From the NCBI GenBank assembly GCA_009780435.1, contig WRAB01000011.1, forward strand, positions 18,438 through 82,437: a stretch of DNA of 64,000 bases, in the 5' to 3' direction. The notes beneath the pieces were generated by a model. It was not told where the DNA came from. It made no database searches and was given only the letters and a program-made list of their open reading frames with translations. Within the stretch, counting starts at the first letter, position 1. The number at the start of each line of letters is the position of its first letter. Below, one piece after another: positions 40,269 through 48,536 of this stretch. The position numbers were made by a program, and so were the translations under genes. Source of the stretch: Oscillospiraceae bacterium (GTDB lineage Bacteria; Bacillota; Clostridia; Oscillospirales; Oscillospiraceae).

Positions 40269-40919
40269 TTAGTCGCAATAGAACAGGGTTTTCAGGTCTT
40301 CCGTGTAAGTGTCGTACTCCTCCCAGTAGCGGGTCATATCCAGGTCGGCCATCTTCTCTGGGGGAGCGGTGCGAACCACGTTGATAATGTGCTGGGTATA
40401 TCCCTCCATGGCCCAAGAGAGATAGCGGATCAGCCGCTCCTGGGGGATATCGGGCCGGAGGCGGGAGGTATCGGCTGCGATGAACAGCTCGCCCATCACA
40501 CGCTCCCGCAGGGCGGTGAGCTGGTGAAAGTTCTGGCTTGTCGCCTCCGATACTGTCACCTCTTCCGGGTTGAGATATAGCCGTGTGATAAAGTGAAATA
40601 GGGCGGGGTTTTCCAGTTGAAGTTCCATTTTGAGCCGGGTGGCGTATTGAAACGTCTCAATGATGCCCAGTTGATCCGGGCGGGCCTGGAGGATTTTCAT
40701 ATGCGTCTCCAACTGTTCTCGGCATTGGTCAATCAGGGCGTGATAGAGTTCTAGTTTGCTGCCGAAGTAGTAAAAGAGCATCCCCTTGCCGATGCCCGCC
40801 GTCTGGACGATCCGGTTGGTGGAGGCTTTCTCATAGCCGTGATCTCCGAACTCCGTCATGGCGGCGTCAAAAATGATCCGCTGTTTTTCTTTCGGTAACG
40901 CTAAAAATGCTTCTGTGAT
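40269..40919 (-). CDS. TetR-family regulator with apparent ATC start codon
   Basis: A TetR repressor. The homologous reading frame extends upstream of the first ATG (40859) as ITEAFLALPKEKQRIIFDAA, which completes helix 1 of the DNA-binding domain before FGDHGYEKASTNRIVQTAGI and GKGMLFYYFGSKLELY. No ATG, GTG or TTG exists in this stretch. AAGGCGGTGAT, one change from the perfect Shine-Dalgarno sequence, sits five bases before an ATC at 40917-40919, so ATC is the likely start (216 residues). Starting at 40859 would cut into the DNA-binding domain. It controls the divergent operators upstream and the ABC genes downstream. Confidence 0.75.
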   Translation of the reverse strand: MTEAFLALPKEKQRIIFDAAMTEFGDHGYEKASTNRIVQTAGIGKGMLFYYFGSKLELYHALIDQCREQLETHMKILQARPDQLGIIETFQYATRLKMELQLENPALFHFITRLYLNPEEVTVSEATSQNFHQLTALRERVMGELFIAADTSRLRPDIPQERLIRYLSWAMEGYTQHIINVVRTAPPEKMADLDMTRYWEEYDTYTEDLKTLFYCD

Positions 40920-40948
40920 AGGACATCACCGCCTTTGTCAATTTGATC

Positions 40949-40961
40949 GACCATTTTGGTC
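40949..40961. promoter_or_regulatory. TetR operator 1
   Basis: GACCATTTTGGTC, a palindrome just downstream of the regulator's -10. It matches operator 2 in its GACCA...TGGTC arms. Confidence 0.75.
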
Positions 40962-40970
40962 TATAGTGTC

Positions 40971-40999
40971 AATATACCACAATCGACCACAGTGGTCAA
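40971..40999 (-). promoter_or_regulatory. Promoter of the TetR-ABC operon
   Basis: Minus strand TTGACC, 17-base spacer, TATATT. Operator 2 lies on the -35 and spacer, operator 1 downstream of the -10. Confidence 0.82.
40985..40997. promoter_or_regulatory. TetR operator 2
   Basis: GACCACAGTGGTC, a palindrome overlapping the -35 region, 36 bases from operator 1 centre to centre. Repressor binding would block the promoter. Confidence 0.75.
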
Positions 41000-41102
41000 T
41001 AGGGAAAACGAAAATTTTTACATTAGTTCCTGTCACCGACAAAAAGTCCAATTGAAAACAAGGAAGAATGAAGTGCTTTTACCTGTCCAAACACGCCAAG
41101 AA

Positions 41103-41131
41103 TAGACAACCCCAGGAAAATAGTGTATACT
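41103..41131 (+). promoter_or_regulatory. Promoter of the PMT gene
   Basis: TAGACA, 17-base spacer, TATACT, about 45 bases before the ATG at 41176. Confidence 0.7.
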
Positions 41132-41175
41132 AACTCGACAAACATCTCGTATTACATGCCACAGGAGGATGTGTC

Positions 41176-43077
41176 ATGCGCTTTTTGGAAAGCTTACGTG
41201 CAATACTGGAAATGCACCCCTTTGCGCTATTTTTAATGGCGCTCTTGATCTGTTTTTTGATCGCTCTCGCCATCTACTATCTCTGGGCGATTCAGCCCCG
41301 GAAGGGGACCGTGGAGTGGATCCATATGCAGAAAAAAGAGCCCTTCCGCTTCCAGGCGGCACGCTATCCGCTGGATCGGTGGGACGCCGTGGCCATCGCA
41401 ATTATCATGATCCTGTGGGCGGTGATCGCCTTTTGGAATTTGGGGGATATGAGAACCCCCCAGAGTTTCCACGTATTTGAAGACGAAGTGATCGAGATCA
41501 ACTTGGGCCGGGAGACGGAACTTGGTCGAATCCGCTATTTCTCCGGTCTCAACACGGGGGAATATAACCTGGCCATTTCCGGCGACAGAGTTCACTGGCA
41601 CAGTGTAGAGGGCATGACCCAAGATTTTGTCGGCGTATTCAAGTGGAATGAGGTGGAGAACCAACACGATATCGCTGTGCAGTATATTCGCCTCTCTGCC
41701 GACGGGGCGCTACACCTGGGGGAATTGGCCATATACGATGTCGCGGGCAATCGACTGGACCCCCAGGGCTTCACCCTCTGGTGGAGCAACCCGGAAGTAC
41801 AGAGCGACGCCCTTTTTGATGAACAACATCTAATTCCGGAGCGGAGTACGTTCATGAACAGCTTCTATTTTGATGAAGTCTATCACGCCCGGGCGGCCTA
41901 TGAGCATCTTAACGGGATGTATCCCTTTGAGCGTTCTCACCCGCCTCTGGGGAAAGTTTTCATCTCCATCGGCATCGCGATATTTGGGATGGTGCCGTTC
42001 GGCTGGCGGTTCATGGGGACACTGTTCGGGGTCTTGATGCTCCTGCCCCTCTACTGTATGATCAAGGGGATGTTCGGCAAACGGCTGGTGGCCATCTGCG
42101 GGACGTTGGTCTTTGCCTTCGACTTTATGCATTACACTCAGACCCGGATCGCTACGATTGACACCTATGCAGTATTCTTTATTATTCTTATGTTCTGGTT
42201 CATCTACCGCTATATCAGTCTCCCCTATGAGACGCCGTTTCACAAGACCCTGCCGGATTTGTTCTTCGCGGGCCTGTTTTTCGGTCTGGGGGCGGCCTCG
42301 AAGTGGACCAGTCTCTACTTCGGCCTGGCCATGGCGCTCCTCTATCTGGTATATCAAATCCTGCGGGGGCGGCACTGGATACACGCGGGAAAAACCGGGG
42401 CCTTTTGGGGCTATTTGGCCAAGACGGTGGGCGTTTCCATTGGATTTTTTATCGTGCTCCCAGGCATCATCTACTATCTCAGCTATATCCCCTACGGTCA
42501 GGCCCTGGGGTACAGCTTATTTAGCAGGGACTACTTGCAGTACGTCCTGTACAATCAGCAGTTTATGTGGTACTATCACGCGGGGCTCGTCGCTACACAT
42601 CCGTTTTCCTCCTACTGGTATCAGTGGATTTTCAACATCCGGCCCATCCTCTACTATCTGGAGTTTCTGCCCGATGGGACACGATCCGCTTTTGCCGCAT
42701 TTGGTAACCCCGCCCTCTATTGGGGCGGCCTACTGGCTATGATCAGCTTGCCCATATCGGCCATCCGCCAGCGGGACGGCAGAGCCCTTGCCATCTTCGT
42801 GGGGTACATGACCCTGCTCGCGCCCTGGCTCTTCATCTCCCGGTTGGCCTTTGCCTATCACTATTTTACCAACACGATTTTCTTGGCTCTGGCCCTGGCC
42901 TATGTCTTCAACCGGATTCTGGAGCGGCAACGGGGATACCACCGGGCGACGATTATCGCCTTTACAGCGGTGACAATTGGGCTCTTTATCCTGTTCTATC
43001 CCGCCCTGTCCGGGATGCCGGTGACGGAATCCTATCTTCGGATATTCCTCAGATGGTTGCCCTCTTGGCCCATCTAA
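41176..43077 (+). CDS. PMT-family protein O-mannosyltransferase (GT39)
   Basis: A 633-residue membrane glycosyltransferase. After an N-terminal membrane segment and a second near residue 80 there is an external beta domain of about 130 residues (EINLGRETELGRIRYFSGLN, DRVHWHSVEG), which resembles an F5/8 type C (discoidin) fold. The PMT catalytic loop then follows: FDEVYHARAAYEHL with the DE pair and SHPPLGK. About ten more membrane segments complete it. The enzyme moves mannose from a lipid carrier to exported proteins. AGGAGG precedes the ATG. Confidence 0.88.
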   Translation: MRFLESLRAILEMHPFALFLMALLICFLIALAIYYLWAIQPRKGTVEWIHMQKKEPFRFQAARYPLDRWDAVAIAIIMILWAVIAFWNLGDMRTPQSFHVFEDEVIEINLGRETELGRIRYFSGLNTGEYNLAISGDRVHWHSVEGMTQDFVGVFKWNEVENQHDIAVQYIRLSADGALHLGELAIYDVAGNRLDPQGFTLWWSNPEVQSDALFDEQHLIPERSTFMNSFYFDEVYHARAAYEHLNGMYPFERSHPPLGKVFISIGIAIFGMVPFGWRFMGTLFGVLMLLPLYCMIKGMFGKRLVAICGTLVFAFDFMHYTQTRIATIDTYAVFFIILMFWFIYRYISLPYETPFHKTLPDLFFAGLFFGLGAASKWTSLYFGLAMALLYLVYQILRGRHWIHAGKTGAFWGYLAKTVGVSIGFFIVLPGIIYYLSYIPYGQALGYSLFSRDYLQYVLYNQQFMWYYHAGLVATHPFSSYWYQWIFNIRPILYYLEFLPDGTRSAFAAFGNPALYWGGLLAMISLPISAIRQRDGRALAIFVGYMTLLAPWLFISRLAFAYHYFTNTIFLALALAYVFNRILERQRGYHRATIIAFTAVTIGLFILFYPALSGMPVTESYLRIFLRWLPSWPI

Positions 43078-43137
43078 ACGAAAGGTTTCGCCGTAGGCGG
43101 GGAAACACAATACGATCTTTTGCGCCTGGGAGGCCTT

Positions 43138-43953
43138 ATGCTATTTGATTTTCATCTGCACTCAAATGTCAGCAGTGACAGTGACGAACCCATGGAACAT
43201 ATCGTCCGCACTGCGATTGCCAAAGGATTTTCCGGTATCTGCTTCGCCGACCACTGCGACCTGATCTCCTATGAGGCGCCCGGAGTGAGGCTTGCGGACT
43301 GTTACGAGCTCTGGGAACCCAGCTACGGGGAGATTGCCCGAATTCGGGCCGAATTTGGAGACGAGATCGAAATCCTCCACGGCATGGAACTGGCGGAGAT
43401 CGCCCAGGACGAAGAGCGGGCCAGGCAATATGCCAACCCGCCGGGATTGGATTTTTTATTGGGTTCCGTCCACGCAGTGACGGGACACTCGGATTTCGCG
43501 TTCATCCACTTCGCGGATATTCTGGATATTTCTGGACTGATGGCGGCGTATTTGGACGAGAATATCCGTATGGCGGAGATCAATGTCATGGACGCCGTTG
43601 GCCACGTGGGGTATCCTAGCCGGTATCTGGCCCGCCAGGGATTTCCTACGTTTGATTTGATGGAGTACGAAGATCAACTCCGCCACCTATTTGAGATTCT
43701 GATCCAAAACGGGCGGGGGATTGAGGTCAACACCTCCGGCCTCCGTCAGGGGTTGGGCTTTCCCTATCCCAGTTTCCCGGCGCTCAAACTCTACAGAGAA
43801 CTGGGCGGCGAGATCATCACCGTGGGATCCGACGCCCACCGGGCAGTGGATACAGGGGGCTGTGTCCGGGAGGGATATGATCTCCTCCGGGAGGCAGGAT
43901 TTCGCTACACCACCGTGTTCCGGCAGAGAAAGCCCGCATTTATCAAGCTGTAA
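43138..43953 (+). CDS. PHP-domain phosphatase (histidinol-phosphatase-like)
   Basis: A 271-residue PHP-superfamily phosphoesterase: metal ligands in DFHLHSNVSSDS, FADHCDL, HGMELAEI, GSVHAVTG, HVGYPSRYL and GSDAHRAVD. The whole fits the HisK/HisJ histidinol-phosphatase group, but no histidine genes are nearby, so another phosphate ester is possible. The ATG at 43138 is taken because GGGAGG lies four to five bases upstream and PHP proteins begin with this strand; an in-frame TTG lies at 43120. It follows the PMT gene and precedes rpiB by 14 bases. Confidence 0.85.
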   Translation: MLFDFHLHSNVSSDSDEPMEHIVRTAIAKGFSGICFADHCDLISYEAPGVRLADCYELWEPSYGEIARIRAEFGDEIEILHGMELAEIAQDEERARQYANPPGLDFLLGSVHAVTGHSDFAFIHFADILDISGLMAAYLDENIRMAEINVMDAVGHVGYPSRYLARQGFPTFDLMEYEDQLRHLFEILIQNGRGIEVNTSGLRQGLGFPYPSFPALKLYRELGGEIITVGSDAHRAVDTGGCVREGYDLLREAGFRYTTVFRQRKPAFIKL

Positions 43954-43967
43954 AGGAGCGTGTCCAC

Positions 43968-44405
43968 ATGATTGCACTGGCGAGTGACCACGGGGCTTAC
44001 GCATTGAAAGAAAAAATAAAGGCCCATCTGATGGAAAAAGGACTCCAAGTCGAGGATTTCGGCACGTATTCCCCGGAGAGTTGTGACTATACAGATTTCG
44101 TCGCCCTGGCGGCCAGAGCTGTAGCCGACGGGCGATGCCAGCGGGGGATTATCCTCTGTACCACGGGGGTCGGAGCCTCTATATCTGCCAATAAGATCCG
44201 GGGGGTTCGTTGTGCGCTCTGTACGGATTCCTTCATGGCGGAGATGACCCGGCGGCACAATGATACGAATATGCTGGCCCTCGGGGCCGGAATCACGGGA
44301 GACTTACTCAGCCTGCACATTGTAGACACTTGGTTGGGTACGGCCTTTGAAGGCGGCCGCCATCAGCGGCGGGTGGATAAGATTATGGGGCTGGAAGAAG
44401 CGTAG
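43968..44405 (+). CDS. rpiB: Ribose-5-phosphate isomerase B (RpiB/LacAB)
   Basis: A 145-residue isomerase of ribose-5-phosphate and ribulose-5-phosphate. LASDHGAYALKEKIKAHL opens the protein. The catalytic cysteine lies in IILCTTGVGASISANK; most relatives have CGTGxG, so the loop has T for G. RRHNDTNMLALGAG and FEGGRHQRRVDKI are conserved. Likely cotranscribed with the PHP phosphatase. Confidence 0.9.
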   Translation: MIALASDHGAYALKEKIKAHLMEKGLQVEDFGTYSPESCDYTDFVALAARAVADGRCQRGIILCTTGVGASISANKIRGVRCALCTDSFMAEMTRRHNDTNMLALGAGITGDLLSLHIVDTWLGTAFEGGRHQRRVDKIMGLEEA

Positions 44406-44433
44406 GAGAGGCTTCGGCATTATATTTTTTGAT

Positions 44434-44463
44434 TTGACATGTCCACGATGCGTGTGGTAGAGT
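44434..44463 (+). promoter_or_regulatory. Promoter upstream of the small membrane protein and zinc operon
   Basis: TTGACA, 18-base spacer, TAGAGT. Confidence 0.6.
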
Positions 44464-44496
44464 GGGGCGAAAGGGTTGTAGACAGAAGGTGAGGAC

Positions 44497-44793
44497 ATGA
44501 ACCGAAGACAGTTTTACAAAGCGCTTCTACTCCTATTTGCCCTGGTGATTCTCTGTGCCGGTGTGCTCGTTATCTTTGCCTCCGCCATACATGCGGGCTG
44601 TGTGGCGCAATCTTGTGTTCCATGTTTAAGCCTGGCAAAACTCCAAGAGAGCATCCGGCAATTTGGCGGAGTATTGGGGTTCGCCGCGGGGCTTTTGACG
44701 CTCCTGGTGTTCTCGCGTATTGCGGTAGAAGAATGGATCAGAGCACGATGTGGATCAGATCTCGTGGGCTTGAAAATGAGGTTGAACAATTGA
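44497..44793 (+). CDS. Small two-span membrane protein, unknown
   Basis: A 98-residue protein with two membrane segments (ALLLLFALVILCAGVLVIFA and FGGVLGFAAGLLTLLVFSRI). The loop between them has three cysteines (GCVAQSCVPCLSL), possibly a metal or redox site. No family is recognised. It lies ahead of the zinc operon, separated by a hairpin, so a role in metal handling is possible but not shown. Confidence 0.55.
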   Translation: MNRRQFYKALLLLFALVILCAGVLVIFASAIHAGCVAQSCVPCLSLAKLQESIRQFGGVLGFAAGLLTLLVFSRIAVEEWIRARCGSDLVGLKMRLNN

Positions 44794-44807
44794 AATAGAG
44801 ACCTTCG

Positions 44808-44866
44808 CGACAAAGAAAACGACGCCTGGATACCGGGTGGCGCGACTTTGTCGTTTTGCATTTTTT
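44808..44866 (+). terminator. Hairpin/terminator before znuA
   Basis: CGACAAAG pairs with CTTTGTCG, followed by TTTTGCATTTTTT. AAAACGAC and GTCGTTTT can form an alternative stem, which is a layout seen in attenuators, though no regulator site is recognised. Confidence 0.65.
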
Positions 44867-44897
44867 AAATTTTAGAAAATGATCGGAGGGGTTTACT

Positions 44898-46025
44898 ATG
44901 AAACGAATCTTATTTTTAATTGTTATCATGGCATTATTTTTATCCGCATGTAGCGGCCAGCCGGAAACGCTCGCCCCGACGGAGACGCCGACAGCAGAGG
45001 TGGTTGAAACGCCCGCACCGGTGGAAGACCGCCTAAATGTAATCGCGACCATCTTCCCGCAATATGACTTTATCCGCCAGATCGCAGGAGACCGGGTAGA
45101 TCTCGCCATGTTGATCTCTCCCGGCGCGGAGAGCCACGCCTTTGAGCCGACGCCCCGCGATATGATCGCATTAAACGAGGCAGATCTACTTATTTACGTG
45201 GGCGGCCACGGCGATACCTGGGTGGATGCGATTTTGACCTCTCTGGACAATGAGAACATAGGCCGCGTGGCGCTGGTGGATCTGGTGGACACCGTGGAAG
45301 TGGAGCACGACCACGATCATTACCACGGACATACCTGTGCCCATGATGAACACCATCACGATTGCGACGATGACCACACCTGTAGCGATAATCACCACCA
45401 TGGCGACTGCAGCGATGACCATCACGATTGCGACGATGACCGCCATAGTGATTGCGACGATGATCACCATCACGACTGTGATGACCATGACCATGTGCAT
45501 CTGGATGAACACGTCTGGACCTCGCCGCAAAACGCCATTTTGATTGTGAAAGCGTTGACGGAAACACTTTCTGAACTCGATCCCGCCAACGCAGAGTTCT
45601 TCCGCGAAAACGCGGCGCGTTATATTGAGGAACTTACGGCCTTAGACGCGGCCTTTGCCGAGGTCGTGGCCCAGGGAGTACGCCAGACAGTGGTCTTTGG
45701 AGATCGGTTCCCCTTCCGCTATCTCATGGATGCCTATGGGCTGGACGCCCACGCCGCGTTTATCGGGTGCAGTGCGGAGACCCAGGCCAGCCCCGCCACG
45801 TTGGCCCGGCTCATTGAACTGGTGGAGGCGGAGGACATCCCCGTTGTATTCTATATCGAATTTTCCAACCAACTGATTGCAAATGTTATCGCGGAAGCCA
45901 CGGGGGCGCGGCTGTTAGAAATCCACTCCGCCCACAATGTGAGCGCGGCGGACTTCGCGGCGGGCGTGACCTACGTGGACCTAATGCGGCAGAATGTAGA
46001 GCATTTGAGAGAGGCGCTGAGCTAA
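44898..46025 (+). CDS. znuA: Zinc ABC transporter substrate-binding lipoprotein with His/Asp/Cys-rich loop
   Basis: A 375-residue metal-binding lipoprotein (cluster A-I). The lipobox is LSAC, then a Thr/Pro/Glu linker. Metal ligands are the H of GAESHAFEPTPRD, a histidine at LDEHVWTSPQ, one within the FIGCSAETQASPATLA region and a glutamate at FYIEFSNQ. Between residues about 130 and 200 lies a long acidic stretch with many HDH, DHHHD and DC repeats, typical of zinc scavenging but longer than usual and with regular cysteines. Gene order znuA-znuC-znuB. Confidence 0.9.
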   Translation: MKRILFLIVIMALFLSACSGQPETLAPTETPTAEVVETPAPVEDRLNVIATIFPQYDFIRQIAGDRVDLAMLISPGAESHAFEPTPRDMIALNEADLLIYVGGHGDTWVDAILTSLDNENIGRVALVDLVDTVEVEHDHDHYHGHTCAHDEHHHDCDDDHTCSDNHHHGDCSDDHHDCDDDRHSDCDDDHHHDCDDHDHVHLDEHVWTSPQNAILIVKALTETLSELDPANAEFFRENAARYIEELTALDAAFAEVVAQGVRQTVVFGDRFPFRYLMDAYGLDAHAAFIGCSAETQASPATLARLIELVEAEDIPVVFYIEFSNQLIANVIAEATGARLLEIHSAHNVSAADFAAGVTYVDLMRQNVEHLREALS

Positions 46026-46026
46026 T

Positions 46027-46743
46027 ATGGCATTGATTACTTGTCGAGACGCGGCTTTCGCCTACGATGGCAAGGTCGTCATAGAAGGCCTGAATTTTGA
46101 GGTGAGTCAGGGAGACTATCTCTGCATCGTAGGGGAGAACGGATCGGGGAAAACCACGTTGATGAAGGGCCTCCTGGGACTCATGCGCCCGAAATCCGGC
46201 GCAATTGAGATGGGGGACGGCCTAAAAGCCATCCAGATCGGCTATCTGCCCCAGCAGACCTCGGCCCAGAAGGACTTTCCGGCCAGTGTCTATGAGGTGG
46301 TGCTATCCGGGCGTCTAAACAGCCGAGGGATTCGCCCATTTTACACCCGAGAGGATCGGCAGGTCGCCCTAGAGAACATGGACAAGCTGGGGATTGCACC
46401 CCTGCGAAAAAAAAGCTTCCGGGAGTTGTCCGGAGGTCAGCAACAGCGTGTACTTCTGGCCCGGGCCCTCTGCGCCACGGAAAAAGTGCTCTTGTTAGAC
46501 GAACCTGTCAGCGGCTTAGACCCCATTGTGACGGCGGAGCTCTATCAGACCATAGCCGCACTCCACCGGGAGGCCGGACTTACCGTTATTATGATCTCTC
46601 ACGATGTGCGCTCCGGGGTGGAGTACGCCAGCCATATGCTCCACCTCCAAAACCGTCAGATATTTTTCGGCTCCGCGGCGGCATATCAAGAGTCCGATGC
46701 GGGTCGGTATTTTTTGCGGGGAGGTGGTCCGCAGTGGAACTAA
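46027..46743 (+). CDS. znuC: Zinc ABC transporter ATP-binding protein
   Basis: A 238-residue ATPase: Walker A GENGSGKTTLM, signature LSGGQQQRVLLARAL, Walker B VLLLDEPVSGLDP and H-loop MISHDV. It starts one base after znuA and overlaps znuB by ten bases, so translation of all three is coupled. Confidence 0.92.
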   Translation: MALITCRDAAFAYDGKVVIEGLNFEVSQGDYLCIVGENGSGKTTLMKGLLGLMRPKSGAIEMGDGLKAIQIGYLPQQTSAQKDFPASVYEVVLSGRLNSRGIRPFYTREDRQVALENMDKLGIAPLRKKSFRELSGGQQQRVLLARALCATEKVLLLDEPVSGLDPIVTAELYQTIAALHREAGLTVIMISHDVRSGVEYASHMLHLQNRQIFFGSAAAYQESDAGRYFLRGGGPQWN

Positions 46744-47615
46744 TCCTTGAGATGTTAAACTTTGTCTTCATGCGCCGGGCCATTATGGTGGGGCTGTTGG
46801 TCTCCCTCTGTGCGGCCCTCTTGGGCGTCAGCTTGGTATTGAAGCGCTACGCCATGATCGGCACGGGACTCAGCCACGTGGGATTCGCCGCCATAGTGAT
46901 TACGGGGGTCGTCGTCGATATGATTCCCCCCGCGTGGATTATGGGCTTTCCCCCCCTGGCGCGGATGATTGAATTTTCCCCGATCATATTGCCCATGCTT
47001 GTCGTTGTGGGAGCGGCGTTTTTGCTCCTGCGCCTCAGTGAGAGTAGTAAGATCAAAGGCGACAGTGCGGTGGCCCTGATCTCCACCAGCGGTCTCGCCA
47101 TCGGCGTGATTGTCATGGGTCTGACCACGGGGATTACCCTGCACATCTGTAATGTTCTGTTCGGCAGCATTTTCGCTATGTCGGCGGCGGATATGTATTT
47201 GAGTATCGTGCTCTCCATTGCAGTGATCGCGCTCTTTGTGCTCTTTTACAAGCAAATTTTCGCCGTCACCTACGACGAGAGTTTTGCCAAGGCCACAGGG
47301 ACGAAAGTGGAACTCTACAAGAGTATGCTGTCCCTTCTGACCGCTGTCACGGTGGTGTTGGGGATGCGGATGATGGGCGCTCTGCTCATTGCGAGTTTAA
47401 CCCTGTTCCCGGCGCTCTCCGCCATGCGGCTGTGCAAACGGTTTCTATTCGTAGTAATCACGGCGGCCATTGTAGCGGTGGTCTGCTTCTTCGCGGGGAT
47501 GGTGATCTCTTTTGCCTACAACCTCCCTCCGGGGGCCAGTGTGGTGGGGGTGAACCTAGTCGTGTTCCTGCTCTCAAGCGGAGTGGCCCTGATTAGACGA
47601 GGAGGGCGCGCATGA
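46734..47615 (+). CDS. znuB: Zinc ABC transporter permease
   Basis: A 293-residue ABC-3 permease with about eight membrane segments. Typical blocks are MIGTGLSHVGFAAIVI, GLTTGITLHICNVLFGSIFA and YDESFAKATGTKVELY. It overlaps the next gene by four bases. Confidence 0.92.
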   Translation: MELILEMLNFVFMRRAIMVGLLVSLCAALLGVSLVLKRYAMIGTGLSHVGFAAIVITGVVVDMIPPAWIMGFPPLARMIEFSPIILPMLVVVGAAFLLLRLSESSKIKGDSAVALISTSGLAIGVIVMGLTTGITLHICNVLFGSIFAMSAADMYLSIVLSIAVIALFVLFYKQIFAVTYDESFAKATGTKVELYKSMLSLLTAVTVVLGMRMMGALLIASLTLFPALSAMRLCKRFLFVVITAAIVAVVCFFAGMVISFAYNLPPGASVVGVNLVVFLLSSGVALIRRGGRA

Positions 47616-48049
47616 GAAAGTTTATCCTCCTGCTCTTCGTTGCCCTTCTGTTTTTGACCGGATGCGCAGATGAGATCGGCGAAGACGATGTCGTGATCAC
47701 AGACCGCTTCTTCATTCTCCAAATCGAGGAGATTCATCTCAACACAGACGAGTATCTGGGCCGCACAATCCGCTATGAGGGGATGTTCCGCTCAGTCTAC
47801 TGGCCGGGGACGAGCCAGTATTACCACTATGTCATCCGCTATACCGATTCCTGTTGCGGAGTGGGCGGTGCCATCGGGTTTGAAGTGTATTTTGAAAATG
47901 GCAACATACCCACCGTCGAGGAAGACGCCTGGGTCGCCGTGGTGGGGGTATTAGAACAATACGAAGAGAACTGGATCACCCTGCTCCGCCTGCGTGTCAC
48001 CTCCATCACAGAACTTGATGAACGCGGCGAAGAGTTTGTATACGCATAG
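47612..48049 (+). CDS. Lipoprotein with CC motif (DUF1980-like C-terminal domain)
   Basis: A 145-residue lipoprotein with lipobox LTGC. The domain YLGRTIRYEGMFRSVYWPGT, then YTDSCCGVGGAIGFEVYF and DAWVAVVGVLEQY, resembles the C-terminal OB-like domain of TIGR03943/DUF1980 proteins, which carry a CC metal-binding motif and often accompany zinc uptake genes. It overlaps znuB (ATGA), so it is probably an outer metal-binding helper of the transporter. Confidence 0.65.
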   Translation: MRKFILLLFVALLFLTGCADEIGEDDVVITDRFFILQIEEIHLNTDEYLGRTIRYEGMFRSVYWPGTSQYYHYVIRYTDSCCGVGGAIGFEVYFENGNIPTVEEDAWVAVVGVLEQYEENWITLLRLRVTSITELDERGEEFVYA

Positions 48050-48061
48050 GAGGCTGTTATT

Positions 48062-48466
48062 TTGAATAAAAAAGAGGCGCGGCGGCAAAACACCGGCCAG
48101 AAGGCAAAGAGAAAAAAGGTGATGATCATTACCGCTGGTGTTACCGTTTGCATTCTGGCTGTCGTGGTCATTACAAGCTTACTTCTCTCCGCTCCGCCCC
48201 AGCCGGAGGAGGATGCCCGTGTTTTTGTCAGCAGGTGGAACCATATCGTCCTCCGGGATGACGGTACGTTTTTCGCGCATCTTCCCCATAATGTAAGAAA
48301 ATCTGGCACCTACACAGAGGCGACGATGGGCGATATGATAACAGTTTCGTTTACCTATGACGGCAGGACGGAGCAGGGCAATATTCAAGACAACGTGCTG
48401 ACGCTCCCAGACGAGTGGGACGTGGGATGCGCCCACGGTCACGGGTTGCGGTATACGTTGCGGTAG
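48062..48466 (+). CDS. Small membrane-anchored protein, unknown
   Basis: A 134-residue protein with a very basic N-terminus, one membrane segment (VMIITAGVTVCILAVVVITS) and an outer beta-rich domain (RWNHIVLRDDGTFFAHLPHN ... GTYTEATMGDMITVSFTYDG) that resembles lipocalin-like or copper/lipid-binding repeats. The start is TTG with AGGAGG eight bases before. It follows the zinc genes closely and may belong to their transcript. Confidence 0.55.
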   Translation: MNKKEARRQNTGQKAKRKKVMIITAGVTVCILAVVVITSLLLSAPPQPEEDARVFVSRWNHIVLRDDGTFFAHLPHNVRKSGTYTEATMGDMITVSFTYDGRTEQGNIQDNVLTLPDEWDVGCAHGHGLRYTLR

Positions 48467-48536
48467 GGGCGCAGTAGATGTATGGCGAAATGCGGATCAT
48501 ACTCTGATTTCTGATTGAAGAAAAGGAAGATTCCCA

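Noticed and set aside
44808..44866. Metal-sensing riboswitch before znuA
   Set aside because: Only a hairpin and T-run are visible; no known riboswitch core was recognised.
45186..45567. Long minus-strand frame rich in Val/Ile/Met or His/Arg opposite znuA
   Set aside because: It is the shadow of the His/Asp repeat; composition comes from the repetitive DNA and no start signals exist.
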